Positions 8,362 to 17,648 are shown, counted from the stretch's first letter. The stretch is DNA of 64,000 nucleotides from Methylobacterium sp. (GCF_019745455.1 NZ_JAIETD010000049.1:1-64000); one strand, 5' to 3'. Program-made: numbers and translations. Notes: generated by a model from the letters alone, not told the origin.

Positions 8362-9633
8362 TCACATGATCCGCGACACCAGGATCTTGTCCACCCGGCG
8401 CCCGTCGAGGTCGACGACCTCGAAGCGCCAGCCGGAGATCTCACAGACCTCTCCGGTTTCGGGCAGGCGCTGGAGCCGGTCGATGACGAGGCCGGCGGCG
8501 GTCTCGTAGTCGCGGCTCGATTCCAGCTTGATCCCGAGCTGGTCGGCCATCTCGTCCACCGGCATCCAGCCGGCGATGAGCCAGGAGCCGTCCTGGCGCT
8601 GGACGGATTCGGGCTCGGGGTCCTCCGAATGGAAGGCGCCCGCGATGGCGTCGAGGATGTCGGCCGGTGTCACGAGGCCGTCGAAATGGCCGTATTCATC
8701 GTGAATGAGGGCCATCGGCACCTCCGCGGCCTGGAGCGCTGTGAGCGCGTCGAGGGCGTCGAGGGTGTCGGGCAGGACCGGGGCCTTGCGGATGTAATTG
8801 CGCAGGCTGAAATCCGTGTTCTCCATCAGCGGCTTGACGATCTCGCGAATCTGCACGACGCCGAGCATGTTGTCCGGGTTGCTCTGGCAGACCGGCATCC
8901 GCGAATGGGGCGATTCGAGCAGGATCGCGTGGATCTCGGCCGGGTCCTTGTCGAGGTCGATCCAGCGGACGTCGGTACGCGGCGTCATCACGCCTCGCAC
9001 GGCCCGGTCGCCAAGGCGCAGCACTCCGGCGATCATCTTGCGCTCGTCAGTCTCGATCACGCCGGCGGTCTCCGCCTCGGCGACGATGCTGCGGATCTCC
9101 TCTTCGGTCACTGCGCTGGCGCTCGCCGTCTCCTGCCCGAGCAGGCGGAACACGGCCCGGGTCGAGGCGTCCAGGAGCCAGACCGCGGGCAGGGCGACGC
9201 GCGAGATCATCCGCATCGTCGGCGCCACCATGCAGGCGATGCCTTCGGGATCGCGCAAAGCCACATGCTTGGGCACGAGTTCGCCGATGATGACCGACAG
9301 GTACGTGATGGCGGCGATGACGAGGCCATAGCCGAGGGGATCCGCCACGGCCTTGGACAAGCCCGCTTCCCCGAGGATCTCCGTGAGGCGCTCGCCAAGC
9401 GCCGCGCCCGAGACCGCGCCGGACAGGATGCCGACGAGGGTGATACCGATCTGGACGGTGGAGAGGAACCGGCCCGGCTCCTCGGCGAGTGCGAGCGCCG
9501 CCTTCGCGCCGGGGCGATGCGCCTCCACCATGGTCCGGAGCCGCGCCTTGCGCGACGAGACCACGGCGAGCTCCGACAGGGCGAAGGCTCCGTTGAGGAG
9601 AATGAGCGCGACGGCGACGGCGAGTTCGATCAC
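8362..9633 (-). CDS. CNNM/CorC-HlyC family membrane protein
   Basis: This 423-aa protein has an N-terminal DUF21 membrane domain (about residues 1-185, three to four hydrophobic segments, with GELVPKHVAL as the signature), a CBS pair (about 205-330, with MTPRTDVRWIDLD and MALIHDEYGHFDGLVTP) and a C-terminal CorC_HlyC domain. The family, once called hemolysins, is linked to Mg/Co efflux at the inner membrane. It starts with GTG at 9633, and the first residues already form a membrane helix. It appears monocistronic. Confidence 0.88.
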   Translation of the reverse strand: MIELAVAVALILLNGAFALSELAVVSSRKARLRTMVEAHRPGAKAALALAEEPGRFLSTVQIGITLVGILSGAVSGAALGERLTEILGEAGLSKAVADPLGYGLVIAAITYLSVIIGELVPKHVALRDPEGIACMVAPTMRMISRVALPAVWLLDASTRAVFRLLGQETASASAVTEEEIRSIVAEAETAGVIETDERKMIAGVLRLGDRAVRGVMTPRTDVRWIDLDKDPAEIHAILLESPHSRMPVCQSNPDNMLGVVQIREIVKPLMENTDFSLRNYIRKAPVLPDTLDALDALTALQAAEVPMALIHDEYGHFDGLVTPADILDAIAGAFHSEDPEPESVQRQDGSWLIAGWMPVDEMADQLGIKLESSRDYETAAGLVIDRLQRLPETGEVCEISGWRFEVVDLDGRRVDKILVSRIM

Positions 9634-9759
9634 GAGCTGTGACGTAGAGCCGGAACCGCCTCAAACAGCGCGCCGGGCTTCCTCTTCCAGGACAGGGCCG
9701 CCCGTAGATGGAACCGGCGGTCGGCGAGGTCAACGGCCTTCACGGCATTTCCCGCACGA

Positions 9760-10962
9760 TCACGATCCCAGCGGGGCGAGCCGCGACAGGCGCAGGGCGA
9801 CGAGAAGGGCCAGGATGTAGAGGCTGCCGAAGAACACGACGATGCCGGTCCATCCGGAATGGGCGAAGAACAAGCCGCCAGCCGTCCCGAGCACCGACGA
9901 GCCGAGATAGTACATGCAAAGATAGATCGATGATGCCTGGGCCCGGTCGGTGAGGGCACGGCGCCCGACCCAGGAACTCGCCACCGAATGAGCGCCGAAA
10001 AAGCTCACCGTGACGACGACGATGCCGGCGATGATGAGGACGAGGTTGGTCGACGCCGTCATGGCGATGCCGGCGAGACCGAGGACGATCGCGAGCCAGA
10101 GTACCTTGCGGCGCCCGAGCCGCGTCGCGATCTCGCCGGTGACCGCCGAACTCAACGTGCCGGCGAGGTAGACCACGAAGATCGCGCCGATGGCGGTCTG
10201 GCTCAGCGAGTAGGGCGGGTCGAGGAGCCGGAAGCCGATATAGTTGTAGACGCAGACGAACCCGCCCATCAGCAGGAACGGCTCGGCGAAGAGCCAGGGC
10301 AGACCCGGATCGCGGAAGTGTCCGCCGAAGGTTCCGGGCACCTCGCGCCACGCCATGCGATGGGCCGAAAATCGCCGAGAGGGCGGCAGCAGACGCCAGA
10401 ACGCGATCGCGGCGATCAGGGCGAGAATGCCGATGGTGCCGAGGCCGAGCCGCCACGAGGCGTGATCGGTGATGATGCCCGCCACCAAGCGGCCGACCAT
10501 GCCGCCCAGCGCGTTGCCGCCGATGAGGAGGCCCATCGAGAGCCCGATGGCGCGGGTGTCCATCTCCTCGCTCAGGTAGGCCATCGCAACAGCCGGCAAT
10601 CCGCTCGCCGCGAAGCCCGTGAGAGCCCTCAGCGCGAGGAAGCCGTACCAGCCCGGCACCAGCACGGCGACGAGGGTGAGGATCGCCGAGGCGAAGAGCG
10701 AAGCCGTCATCACCGGCTTGCGGCCCCAGATTTCCGAGAGCGGGCTGACGACGAGGAGCGCGACGGCGAGCGTCGCGCAGGGCGCCGACAGGGCGAGGCT
10801 GCTCTCGGCCGGCGAGATCTGGAACTCGTCGGAGAAGACCGGCATCAGCGGCTGAACGCCGTAGAGCACCGCGAATGTCGAGAAGCCGGCGGCGAAGAGG
10901 GCGATCGTGGTCCGGCGGAAGGCGGGCGTCCCTGATGCGATCCGCGGCGGCCCGTCATCCAT
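9760..10962 (-). CDS. MFS transporter, YnfM-like drug efflux type
   Basis: This protein of about 400 aa has twelve predicted hydrophobic segments. The MFS signature between TM2 and TM3 reads SPLSEIWGRKPVM, with the second-half equivalent GEIATRLGRRKVLWL. The best start is the ATG at 10962 (MDDGPPRIA), with GGGAG about 8 bases upstream; a TTG at 10989 also stays in frame. The arrangement fits the YnfM-type efflux family (TCDB DHA1-like), but the substrate is unknown. It is not obviously in an operon. Confidence 0.82.
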   Translation of the reverse strand: MDDGPPRIASGTPAFRRTTIALFAAGFSTFAVLYGVQPLMPVFSDEFQISPAESSLALSAPCATLAVALLVVSPLSEIWGRKPVMTASLFASAILTLVAVLVPGWYGFLALRALTGFAASGLPAVAMAYLSEEMDTRAIGLSMGLLIGGNALGGMVGRLVAGIITDHASWRLGLGTIGILALIAAIAFWRLLPPSRRFSAHRMAWREVPGTFGGHFRDPGLPWLFAEPFLLMGGFVCVYNYIGFRLLDPPYSLSQTAIGAIFVVYLAGTLSSAVTGEIATRLGRRKVLWLAIVLGLAGIAMTASTNLVLIIAGIVVVTVSFFGAHSVASSWVGRRALTDRAQASSIYLCMYYLGSSVLGTAGGLFFAHSGWTGIVVFFGSLYILALLVALRLSRLAPLGS

Positions 10963-10996
10963 GCGTGTGACTCCCAACGCGCATCCCAATCCGCAA

Positions 10997-11110
10997 CCTC
11001 ATCCTGAGGTGCCGAAGCGGAGCGGAGGCCTCGAAGGAGGCCTCCAGTTCGCGCGGCGATGCCGGGAGAGCTCCTTCGAGGCCCGCTGACGCGGGCACCT
11101 CAGGATGAGG
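10997..11110. repeat. Long nested inverted repeat (REP/BIME-like)
   Basis: Perfect 17-bp outer arms (CCTCATCCTGAGGTGCC at 10997-11013 and its complement at 11094-11110) enclose a second perfect 12-bp pair (11028-11039 and 11071-11082). The element fills the gap between the MFS start and the OmpA-like stop. Its build resembles the dispersed palindromic elements found in many rhizobial and Methylobacterium genomes. I found no second copy in this window. It could fold in RNA and cap the 3' end of the OmpA-like transcript from either strand. Confidence 0.75.
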
Positions 11111-11142
11111 GACGTCAACTGGACCGGCGAATCAAGTCCGTC

Positions 11143-13161
11143 TCACCGAGGCGGCGATGCGGCCTCGCTCTGCTGCTGGATCAGCGGCGTGATCCGGCGG
11201 ACGGTGACGCGGCGGTTCTCGCGCGAGGGTCCCTCCGTGTTCACCTTCAGGTTCTGCTCGCCGTAGCCCTGCGTCGTCAGATTCTCCGGCGGCACCTGGA
11301 AGTTCTGTGTCAGCACCGCCGCCACCGACTGGGCGCGCCGGTCGGAGAGCGAGAGGTTGTCGACGTCGTTGCCGACGGCGTCGGTATAGCCCTCGATCAG
11401 GAACACCTCCTGCGGGTTGGCGCGGATCGCCTGGTTGACGGCGGCCGCGATCGTCGAGAGCCGGGAGGCCTGGTCCGGCGTCACCGTGAACGAGCCGGTC
11501 TCGAAGGTGATCGAGTCGATGTCGATGCTGCGCATGCGGGCCCGCAGCTGCGGGCTGTAGCGAACCTGGTCGAGGGTGTAGCGACGGTCCACGGCCTCCA
11601 CCGGCGGCGCCGAAAGGGTCTCGTAGACCGTGCGCTCGTCGGCACCCTCGTAATCGAGGATGTAGCGGTCGCGCGGGATACGGAGTGCCGGAGGGGGCAG
11701 GTCGACGACGTCCTCGTAGACCGGCCGGCGCGGGCCGAAGGAATTGTCGATGATGACCACCTCGCGGCCGTCGCGGAACCGGCGCGACCGACGCAGCAGG
11801 CGGCCGTCATCGTCGACGATGGTCACGATCTGCTCGCCGCCGGGCCGGTTGAGATACGTGATCGTATCGGATCCGCGCCTCTCGCTGCGGAATCCCCGGC
11901 GGTCGAGATCGCGGAACCGCTCGTTCTCGTCATGACGGATGAAGGTGCGGTCGCGGTCGCGCACGATGATGCGGCCGGGCTCGCGGATATAGGTGCGGCC
12001 GTCCTCGGTGAACTCGCGCCGGTCGCGGCGGACTTGGTCGTAGCTGCGCACATCGTTGTCGCTGCGGAATCCGCCTTCGACATAGCCAGGCCGGCCCGGC
12101 GTATTGAAGCTGTCGCGCCGGTCGTCGCGGTCGGGCAGTCCGCCCGGCGAGGGTGCGCCCTGGCGGCTGGCTCCGCTGCGTGGATCGGTGGCGTCCCGGT
12201 CGAGGCCGGGTCGTAGACGGTCCTGCTGTCCGTCCTCGAGCTGCTGCGGATTGACGGGCCGTCCGGGCACGCCCAGTGCCGTATTGGGCGCAGGAGGCGC
12301 GGCCTGTCCGGCCGGTGCGGTACCCGACCGGGGCGGTCCCTCGCGATCGGGAGCCGGCCCCGCTCCCGGCGCCGTCACGGGGCGGCCGGGCACGCCGGGC
12401 GCGGTATTCGGAGCGGGTGCGCGCTGGCTTGCCGGCGCGTCTGTGGCGGTCGCTGGTGCCGAGCGATTCCCGGGAACCGCGGGTGTGGTGCCTGGAGCCG
12501 CGGTCGGCGCGCCATCGGGACTGCGCTGGCGCGGAACCTCGGGGGGGCGCTGCTGCGTCGCCGGGGGCGCGGCTCCTGGCGCGCGGCGTCCGTTCTCGGC
12601 GCCGGGCTCGCGCTCGCGGCGCTGGTCCGGGGTCGTTTCGGGAGCAGTGGGCCGGCGCGTCGGCTCGGTCGCCTGAGGCTCGGGTGTGCGCTGGGCCGGC
12701 CGCTCTTGCCGGGAAGGAGCCTCCTGGCGGCTTGGCGCTTCCTGTCGGGCAGGGGTTTCCTGTCGGGCAGGGGTTTCCTGCCGAGCAGGAGCTTCCTGGC
12801 GAGCAGGCGGCTCCTGCCGAGACGGGGCCTCGCGCCGGACCGGCGCCTCCGGACGCTCGGGCGCGCTCTGACGCGGCGAAGGCCGCTCGGGGGCTGCCTC
12901 GCGTGGCTCCGGCCGACGTTCGCCGCGTGGTTCCGGCCGTTCGCCGCGGGGCTCGGGCCGCTCGGCCGGAGCCCGCTCCGGACGCTCGCCACCGCGCGGA
13001 CCATCACCGCGCGGACCGTCGCCGCGAGGCTCGCCGCGCTCGCCCTGGGCCAGGAGAAGAATGCCTGGCTGACCTTGGCTTCCAAGGCCGACGGATGGGT
13101 CGGCGAGCACCAGGGTCGGGAAAACGGTTCCGGTCAGGAGCAGCAGGCGGAAGGTCCGCAT
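11143..13161 (-). CDS. OmpA family protein with long Pro/Arg/Glu-rich repeat region
   Basis: This protein of about 672 aa starts with a signal peptide (MRTFRLLLLTG). Residues about 40-330 are low-complexity Pro/Arg/Glu/Ala with tandem RQE(A/T)PA units, and are predicted to be disordered. After a basic Arg/Asp-rich stretch comes a C-terminal OmpA-like domain (about 545-660) with IEGYTDAVGND, LSLSDRRAQSV and YGEQN, which bind peptidoglycan. It probably tethers the outer envelope to the wall. An EcfG-like promoter lies upstream, suggesting stress induction. A TTG at 13170 is an alternative start. Confidence 0.85.
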   Translation of the reverse strand: MRTFRLLLLTGTVFPTLVLADPSVGLGSQGQPGILLLAQGERGEPRGDGPRGDGPRGGERPERAPAERPEPRGERPEPRGERRPEPREAAPERPSPRQSAPERPEAPVRREAPSRQEPPARQEAPARQETPARQETPARQEAPSRQEAPSRQERPAQRTPEPQATEPTRRPTAPETTPDQRREREPGAENGRRAPGAAPPATQQRPPEVPRQRSPDGAPTAAPGTTPAVPGNRSAPATATDAPASQRAPAPNTAPGVPGRPVTAPGAGPAPDREGPPRSGTAPAGQAAPPAPNTALGVPGRPVNPQQLEDGQQDRLRPGLDRDATDPRSGASRQGAPSPGGLPDRDDRRDSFNTPGRPGYVEGGFRSDNDVRSYDQVRRDRREFTEDGRTYIREPGRIIVRDRDRTFIRHDENERFRDLDRRGFRSERRGSDTITYLNRPGGEQIVTIVDDDGRLLRRSRRFRDGREVVIIDNSFGPRRPVYEDVVDLPPPALRIPRDRYILDYEGADERTVYETLSAPPVEAVDRRYTLDQVRYSPQLRARMRSIDIDSITFETGSFTVTPDQASRLSTIAAAVNQAIRANPQEVFLIEGYTDAVGNDVDNLSLSDRRAQSVAAVLTQNFQVPPENLTTQGYGEQNLKVNTEGPSRENRRVTVRRITPLIQQQSEAASPPR
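12705..12830. repeat. 18-bp tandem repeats inside the OmpA-like gene
   Basis: Seven 18-bp units lie in register from 12705 to 12830, and two neighbouring units (12741-12758 and 12759-12776) are identical. Each unit encodes six residues of the RQE(A/T)PA type on the minus strand. Because 18 is a multiple of three, copy-number change would lengthen or shorten the disordered linker without breaking the frame. Confidence 0.85.
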
Positions 13162-13195
13162 CGTGGGCAATCTCGCGTGGTTGTTGAGCCTTCCG

Positions 13196-13221
13196 AACCT
13201 GAAGGACCGCGGGATCGTTCC
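13196..13221 (-). promoter_or_regulatory. Candidate sigma-EcfG promoter (GGAAC-N17-GGTT)
   Basis: On the minus strand GGAAC (13221-13217) is followed after 17 bases by GGTT (13199-13196), about 35 bp before the OmpA-like start codon. It matches the general stress response promoter form and parallels the element upstream of the DUF2382 genes at 1416-1440. The function is inferred from the pattern. Confidence 0.5.
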
Positions 13222-13243
13222 AATTTATGGCCTTTTTGCCCCG

Positions 13244-14371
13244 TCAGGGCACCCCGGTCCGCGTCGGCACGGCGATGATGGTTGGCGCGATGATCCGCAC
13301 CGGCGCCGGCTCCTGATTGCCCGCGGAGGCGCGGTGCAGGGTCGCGTCGGCCCCCGGCGCGACCGTTTCGGACGGCGACGCATCCGAGACGACGGCGCCG
13401 GTGCGGCTTGCCGCGTCGGCCGCGAGACCCGCAGCAGTCTTGTCAGCGCGGCCGACCAGGGTCAGGCGAACCTTGGGACGCGACATCGCCTCGGCCTGCA
13501 TCGGCGTCACGAAGATGTCGCCCTTGTGCCGCACCAGCATGCTCTCTGCCTTGACGAGGGATTGCGCCCAGGTCTTGCCCTCGGCCTTGCACGAGCAGTT
13601 CGGCGTGAAACTCTTCTGGAACTTGAAGGCGTTGGCGAGGGAGGCGTAGGCGCGGTTGCCCTTGATCGCGGCGGCATGGCGCAGGGCGTCGTCGCCATAG
13701 GGCATCGAGTAGGCCGCGGCTTCCGTGCCGGGGCACAGTGCCTGGCAGAGCTCGTTGGCGCCTTCCCGACCGTCGGGAAGGTTGGTCATGGGAAAGTAGG
13801 CGCCGTCGCACGTGCGCACGCAGACCACCTGAGCGCCGCCGCGGGCGCGCTGGTCGCCGCCGAGGCCCGCCTCGATCGGCCTGCCGCTGTCTGCGCAGGC
13901 GGTGGCGATGGCCGTGGTGAGCTGTCTGCGACGTGCGGCGACCACCTCGCCGTTCTCCGAGCCGTAGCCGGCATTGAGGGCGCGGATGCGCTGCTCCACT
14001 GCCCCGCATTGCGGAGGCCTGGTGTCGAAGAACAGGAACTTGCCACCCTCGCAGTTGAGGGTGCGGTAATAGGCATTGAGCCGGCCGATCTCATTCTGAA
14101 GGGCACGGGCGGTATCGCCCCCGGAATTGAGGTTGGCGAGCTCGACCTTGTAGCGCTGGCACGAATAGGTGTCGGCCTGAGCCGGCATGATGAAGACGAG
14201 ACCGCCGGCGAGGCCGCATGCGATGGCACGCAGGCGGGCGCCGATCTTCGAGCGGCGAATCGTCGGCAGGCAGATCTTCGGGAGGATCAGCGACACGGCC
14301 TGGCTGCAATGGGGGTGGAGCTTGGCGGATCTCTCGGCTACGGCGAGTCGTCGGCGCCGAAGCACGAACAT
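13244..14371 (-). CDS. DUF2865 domain-containing secreted protein
   Basis: This protein of about 375 aa has an N-terminal hydrophobic stretch (ACGLAGGLVFIMPAQA) that ends in a likely cleavage site. The mature part holds a Cys-rich DUF2865 region: CVRTCDGAYFPMT, ELCQALCPGTEA and CSCKAEGKTWA, roughly residues 170-290. The C-terminal 90 residues are Ala/Pro-rich. Cys pairing suggests a periplasmic location. The start is uncertain: ATG codons at 14371 and 14413 and a GTG at 14425 are in frame. The family function is unknown. It lies upstream of, and on the same strand as, the OmpA-like gene, which has its own putative promoter. Confidence 0.78.
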   Translation of the reverse strand: MFVLRRRRLAVAERSAKLHPHCSQAVSLILPKICLPTIRRSKIGARLRAIACGLAGGLVFIMPAQADTYSCQRYKVELANLNSGGDTARALQNEIGRLNAYYRTLNCEGGKFLFFDTRPPQCGAVEQRIRALNAGYGSENGEVVAARRRQLTTAIATACADSGRPIEAGLGGDQRARGGAQVVCVRTCDGAYFPMTNLPDGREGANELCQALCPGTEAAAYSMPYGDDALRHAAAIKGNRAYASLANAFKFQKSFTPNCSCKAEGKTWAQSLVKAESMLVRHKGDIFVTPMQAEAMSRPKVRLTLVGRADKTAAGLAADAASRTGAVVSDASPSETVAPGADATLHRASAGNQEPAPVRIIAPTIIAVPTRTGVP

Positions 14372-14445
14372 ACGTTTAAACGTCCTCGCGAATCTGCGAC
14401 AGCCTTCCCACATCCGCGCAGGCACCGAATAAGGGGAAAGACGGG

Positions 14446-14976
14446 ATGATGTGGCTTCATGGTCTCACGGCGAAGGCGGCGGCGATCGCCTTCGTGGCGA
14501 TGGCGGCGGCTCCGGCATGGGTCGCGGAGGACCCCGACCGCATCTTCGACAAGTCGACGGTGTGGCGGCCGCTGACCCCCAACGACAAACTCGTGGTCTA
14601 CGGCATCGACGATCCGGAGGTGGCCGGCGTCGCCTGCCACTACACGCAGCCGGAAAAGGGCGGGATCAGGGGCTCACTCGGGCTCGCCGAGGACGTGTCC
14701 GACATCTCCCTCGCCTGCCGGCAGGTCGGCCCGGTCAGTTTCAAGGGCAAGGACAAGCTGCGCCAGGGCGAGGTCGTGTTCAGCGAGCGACGGTCGCTGA
14801 TCTTCAAGTCGATGCAGATCGTGCGCGGCTGCGACGTCAAGCGCAACACGCTGATCTACATGGTCTATTCGGACAAGGTCATCCAGGGGTCGCCCAAGAA
14901 CTCGACCTCGACCGTCCCCCTGATGCCCTGGGGCACCGAGCCGCCGCCGAAATGCGGCGACTTCTTCAAGGAGTGA
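14446..14976 (+). CDS. creA: CreA family protein
   Basis: This 176-aa secreted protein has a signal peptide ending near residue 26. The CreA pattern follows: DKLVVYGIDDPEVAGVACHY, EDVSDISLACRQVGPV and FKSMQIVRGCDVKRNTLIY, with four conserved cysteines. CreA proteins are widespread periplasmic proteins of unknown function, named from the E. coli creABCD locus, but no creBCD genes are here. GGGGAAAG precedes the start. It is divergent from the DUF2865 gene. Confidence 0.88.
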   Translation: MMWLHGLTAKAAAIAFVAMAAAPAWVAEDPDRIFDKSTVWRPLTPNDKLVVYGIDDPEVAGVACHYTQPEKGGIRGSLGLAEDVSDISLACRQVGPVSFKGKDKLRQGEVVFSERRSLIFKSMQIVRGCDVKRNTLIYMVYSDKVIQGSPKNSTSTVPLMPWGTEPPPKCGDFFKE

Positions 14977-14994
14977 TGGACTCGAGCCCGCCGA

Positions 14995-15315
14995 TCAATC
15001 CTGGCAGGTGATCCTGATCGGGGCTTCGACGGGCTTCGCTGGCGTCTCGATCGAGCCCGTATGGTCCTCGGGGGAGGCGATGCCGAACGAGTTGACCGAG
15101 GCGAAGCCCTGCGACTCGCACCAGGCATCCGCCACGACCTTGCCGCAGGCGCTGCCGCCTTCGGACAGACAGTCGCCCACGCCGTAGCCGTCGGCCGCCG
15201 GGATCAGGAAGGTCTTTTCGACCTTCGCGGGCGCCTTGGCGGTCTGGGCCAGCGCGAGGCTGGAGAACAGGGCGAGGACGAGGCAAGCGCTGAGGCCGGC
15301 AGCCGGACGTCGCAT
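14995..15315 (-). CDS. Small secreted Cys-containing protein, unknown
   Basis: This 106-aa protein has a clear signal peptide (LSACLVLALFSSLALAQ) and a mature region of about 80 residues with four cysteines (DCLSEGG, ACGKVVADAWCESQG and ITCQD at the end), suggesting two disulfides in the periplasm. AAGGGA lies before the ATG. It converges on creA. I do not recognise the family. Confidence 0.65.
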   Translation of the reverse strand: MRRPAAGLSACLVLALFSSLALAQTAKAPAKVEKTFLIPAADGYGVGDCLSEGGSACGKVVADAWCESQGFASVNSFGIASPEDHTGSIETPAKPVEAPIRITCQD

Positions 15316-15550
15316 GGGTATCCCTTGTCGGCAGATCGGTGTCGAAGATCACGGCGGTCGTGAAAGGAAATCTCGTCGGGGCCGGTAAACAAAGCCTTTC
15401 GACGTCGATGCGATCGCGATGCGCTCACCTGGTCGGAGCGTCTCGAATTGATCGCCCTTTTGCGTTAGCCCGGAAGCCGCGCCGCCGCCGTCGCCTTCCC
15501 GCAACAGCGGCTGGCCATGCGCGGCGCGGTGAAAGGCGAGAGACGGTTTC

Positions 15551-16933
15551 ATGGATTTGATGTTGCGGCTCTACAACACGCTGACCCGCGAGAAGGCCGC
15601 CTTCACGCCGATCCAGCCGAAGAACGTGCGGATCTATGCCTGCGGCCCGACCGTCTACGATGCCGCCCATATCGGCAATGCGCGGCCGATCATCGTCTTC
15701 GACCTGCTGTTCCGCCTGCTGCGCCACCTCCATGGCGAGGCGCACGTCACCTATGCCCGCAACGTCACCGACGTCGACGACAAGATCAACGCGCGCGCCG
15801 CCGAGCGCGGCATCACCATCCGCGAACTCACCGACGGGACGCTCGCGGCCTTCCACGACGACCTGCGCAAGCTCGGCGTGCTGATGCCCGAGGACGTGAA
15901 CGTCACCGGCGAGCGCCCCCGCTTCGTCGAGCCGCGGGCCACCGACCACATCGCCGAGATGGTCGCGATCGTGGAACGCCTCGTCGCCTCGGGCCATGCC
16001 TACGTCGCCGACGACCATGTCCTGTTCGACGTGCCGAGCATGAGCGATTACGGGGCGCTCTCGAAGCGGCCCCTCGACGAGATGGAGGCGGGTGCCCGCG
16101 TCGAGGTCGCCGCCTACAAGCGCTCCTGCCTCGATTTCGTGCTGTGGAAGCCCTCCAAGCCCGGCGAGCCGGCCTGGCCCTCGCCCGGCGGCATCGCCGT
16201 GCAGGGCCGACCGGGCTGGCACATCGAATGCTCGGCGATGTCGTGGAAGCACCTCGGCGAAACCTTCGACATTCATGCCGGCGGCATCGACCTTATCTTC
16301 CCCCACCACGAGAACGAGGTAGCCCAGTCGCGCTGCTGCTTCGGGACGCCCGTGATGGCCAATGTCTGGCTCCATAACGGCTTCCTGCAGGTCGAGGGGC
16401 AGAAGATGTCGAAATCGCTGGGCAACTTCATCACCCTGCGCGAGGTGCTGAAGGACTGGCCCGGCGAGGTGGTCCGCCTCGCGATGCTCAAGACGCATTA
16501 CCGTCAGCCGATCGACTGGACGTTGCGCGGGCTGGAGGAGGCGTCACGGATGCTCGATCGCTGGTACGCGACCGCCGGTGACGCGGCTCCCGCGCTTGCA
16601 GTGCCGGCAGCCGTGCTGGAACCTCTGCTCGACGACCTCAACACCGCCGCCGCTCTCGCAGAGATCCATCGGCTCGACGATCCGGCGACGCTGCGGACCG
16701 GGGCGAACCTCATGGGATTCCTCGCTCGCACGCGCTCTGACCGAGAGGCCGCTACCGTCGCGGCCTCGGGTCTCGACGTGGCCGCCGTCGAGGCCCTGAT
16801 CGAAGAGCGTCTGGCGGCAAGGCGAGCGAAGGACTGGGCCGCATCGGACCGCATTCGCGGCGAACTGGCCGGAATGGGCGTTGCGGTGAAGGACGACAAG
16901 GACGGCACTACCACCTGGACGGTGGCGACATGA
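15551..16933 (+). CDS. cysS: Cysteine--tRNA ligase
   Basis: This 460-aa class I synthetase has [18 protein letters not shown], which contains the first Zn-ligand Cys and the HIGH motif (about residues 28-45). Further motifs are [17 protein letters not shown] and KMSKSLGN near residue 282, followed by a C-terminal helical domain. It charges tRNA-Cys. The ATG at 15560 (MLRLYNTL) is an equally plausible start by family comparison. The stop overlaps an ATG that opens a PIN-domain remnant. Confidence 0.95.
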   Translation: MDLMLRLYNTLTREKAAFTPIQPKNVRIYACGPTVYDAAHIGNARPIIVFDLLFRLLRHLHGEAHVTYARNVTDVDDKINARAAERGITIRELTDGTLAAFHDDLRKLGVLMPEDVNVTGERPRFVEPRATDHIAEMVAIVERLVASGHAYVADDHVLFDVPSMSDYGALSKRPLDEMEAGARVEVAAYKRSCLDFVLWKPSKPGEPAWPSPGGIAVQGRPGWHIECSAMSWKHLGETFDIHAGGIDLIFPHHENEVAQSRCCFGTPVMANVWLHNGFLQVEGQKMSKSLGNFITLREVLKDWPGEVVRLAMLKTHYRQPIDWTLRGLEEASRMLDRWYATAGDAAPALAVPAAVLEPLLDDLNTAAALAEIHRLDDPATLRTGANLMGFLARTRSDREAATVAASGLDVAAVEALIEERLAARRAKDWAASDRIRGELAGMGVAVKDDKDGTTTWTVAT

Positions 16934-17154
16934 TCGCTCCCGCCGACCGCCATCCCATCATCGTCGCCGATGCGGCACCGCTCATCCGCCTCGCGGCCGC
17001 CGGCATCCTCGACACCCTGCGCGGCTTGAACCGTTGGATCTTGCTGGTCGATCAGAACCGGCGCGCGACGTTCGCTTCCGCCTCGGGCTCCGGTTCCACC
17101 CCGGAATCCCGCAGCATCGCCACCGCCCCGGCCGGGTCCTCGGCGACGAGGTAG
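16930..17154 (+). pseudogene. Truncated PIN-domain gene remnant
   Basis: An ATG overlapping the cysS stop (ATGA) opens a frame whose first 40 residues read like the start of a PIN nuclease: HPIIVADAAPLIRLAAAG, with the early acidic residue in VADAAPL, then GILDTLRGL and a strand WILLVDQ. The likeness ends near 17050, where the antisense LOG gene stops, and the rest is a shadow of that gene. No downstream acidic motifs are present. It is best seen as a 5' fragment left after recombination. Confidence 0.45.
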
Positions 17155-17648
17155 TTGAGTTCCAGCCCGTCGCGGATGAAGCCCTGGTCGCGCATGTGAT
17201 CGAGGAGGATGAGGAGCGGCCTCCAGAAATCCGCCACCGAGACCAGAACGATCGGCTTCTTGTGGCGGCCGAGCTGGGCCCAGGTCATCTGCTCGACGAG
17301 TTCCTCCAGGGTGCCGATGCCGCCGGGCAAGGCAATGAACGCATCCGAGCGCTCGAACATCAACCGCTTGCGGGTGTGCATGTCGGAGACCACGATGGTC
17401 TCCTGGATCTCGTCGAGCATGCGCTCGCGGGATTTGAGGAAGTCCGGGATGATACCGACCACGTGGCCGCCATGTTCGAGCACGGCGCGGGCCACAGTCC
17501 CCATCAGGCCGACATTGCCGCCGCCATAGACGAGGCCGATCCCGGCCTCGGCAAGGGCTCGCCCGAGTGCCTCCGCCGCTTCCGTGAAGGCCGGATCCGC
17601 GCCGAAGCCCGAGCCGCAATAGACGCAGACCGTCTTGATCACCGCCAT
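17052..17648 (-). CDS. LOG family cytokinin riboside 5'-monophosphate phosphoribohydrolase
   Basis: This 198-aa Rossmann-like protein has GLVYGGGNVGLMG (about residues 37-49), MHTRKRLMF and the hallmark PGGIGTLEE (about 107-115). LOG enzymes cleave nucleoside 5'-monophosphates to the base plus ribose 5-phosphate, which releases free cytokinins. Plant-associated methylobacteria are known cytokinin producers, so that role is plausible. General purine-nucleotide salvage is the alternative. It ends exactly where the PIN remnant loses homology. Confidence 0.88.
   Translation of the reverse strand: MAVIKTVCVYCGSGFGADPAFTEAAEALGRALAEAGIGLVYGGGNVGLMGTVARAVLEHGGHVVGIIPDFLKSRERMLDEIQETIVVSDMHTRKRLMFERSDAFIALPGGIGTLEELVEQMTWAQLGRHKKPIVLVSVADFWRPLLILLDHMRDQGFIRDGLELNYLVAEDPAGAVAMLRDSGVEPEPEAEANVARRF

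Noticed and set aside
12276..13187. Large plus-strand frames opposite the OmpA-like gene
   Set aside because: They are Arg/Pro/Ala-rich shadows of the repeat region; the minus-strand frame has a signal peptide and an OmpA-like domain.
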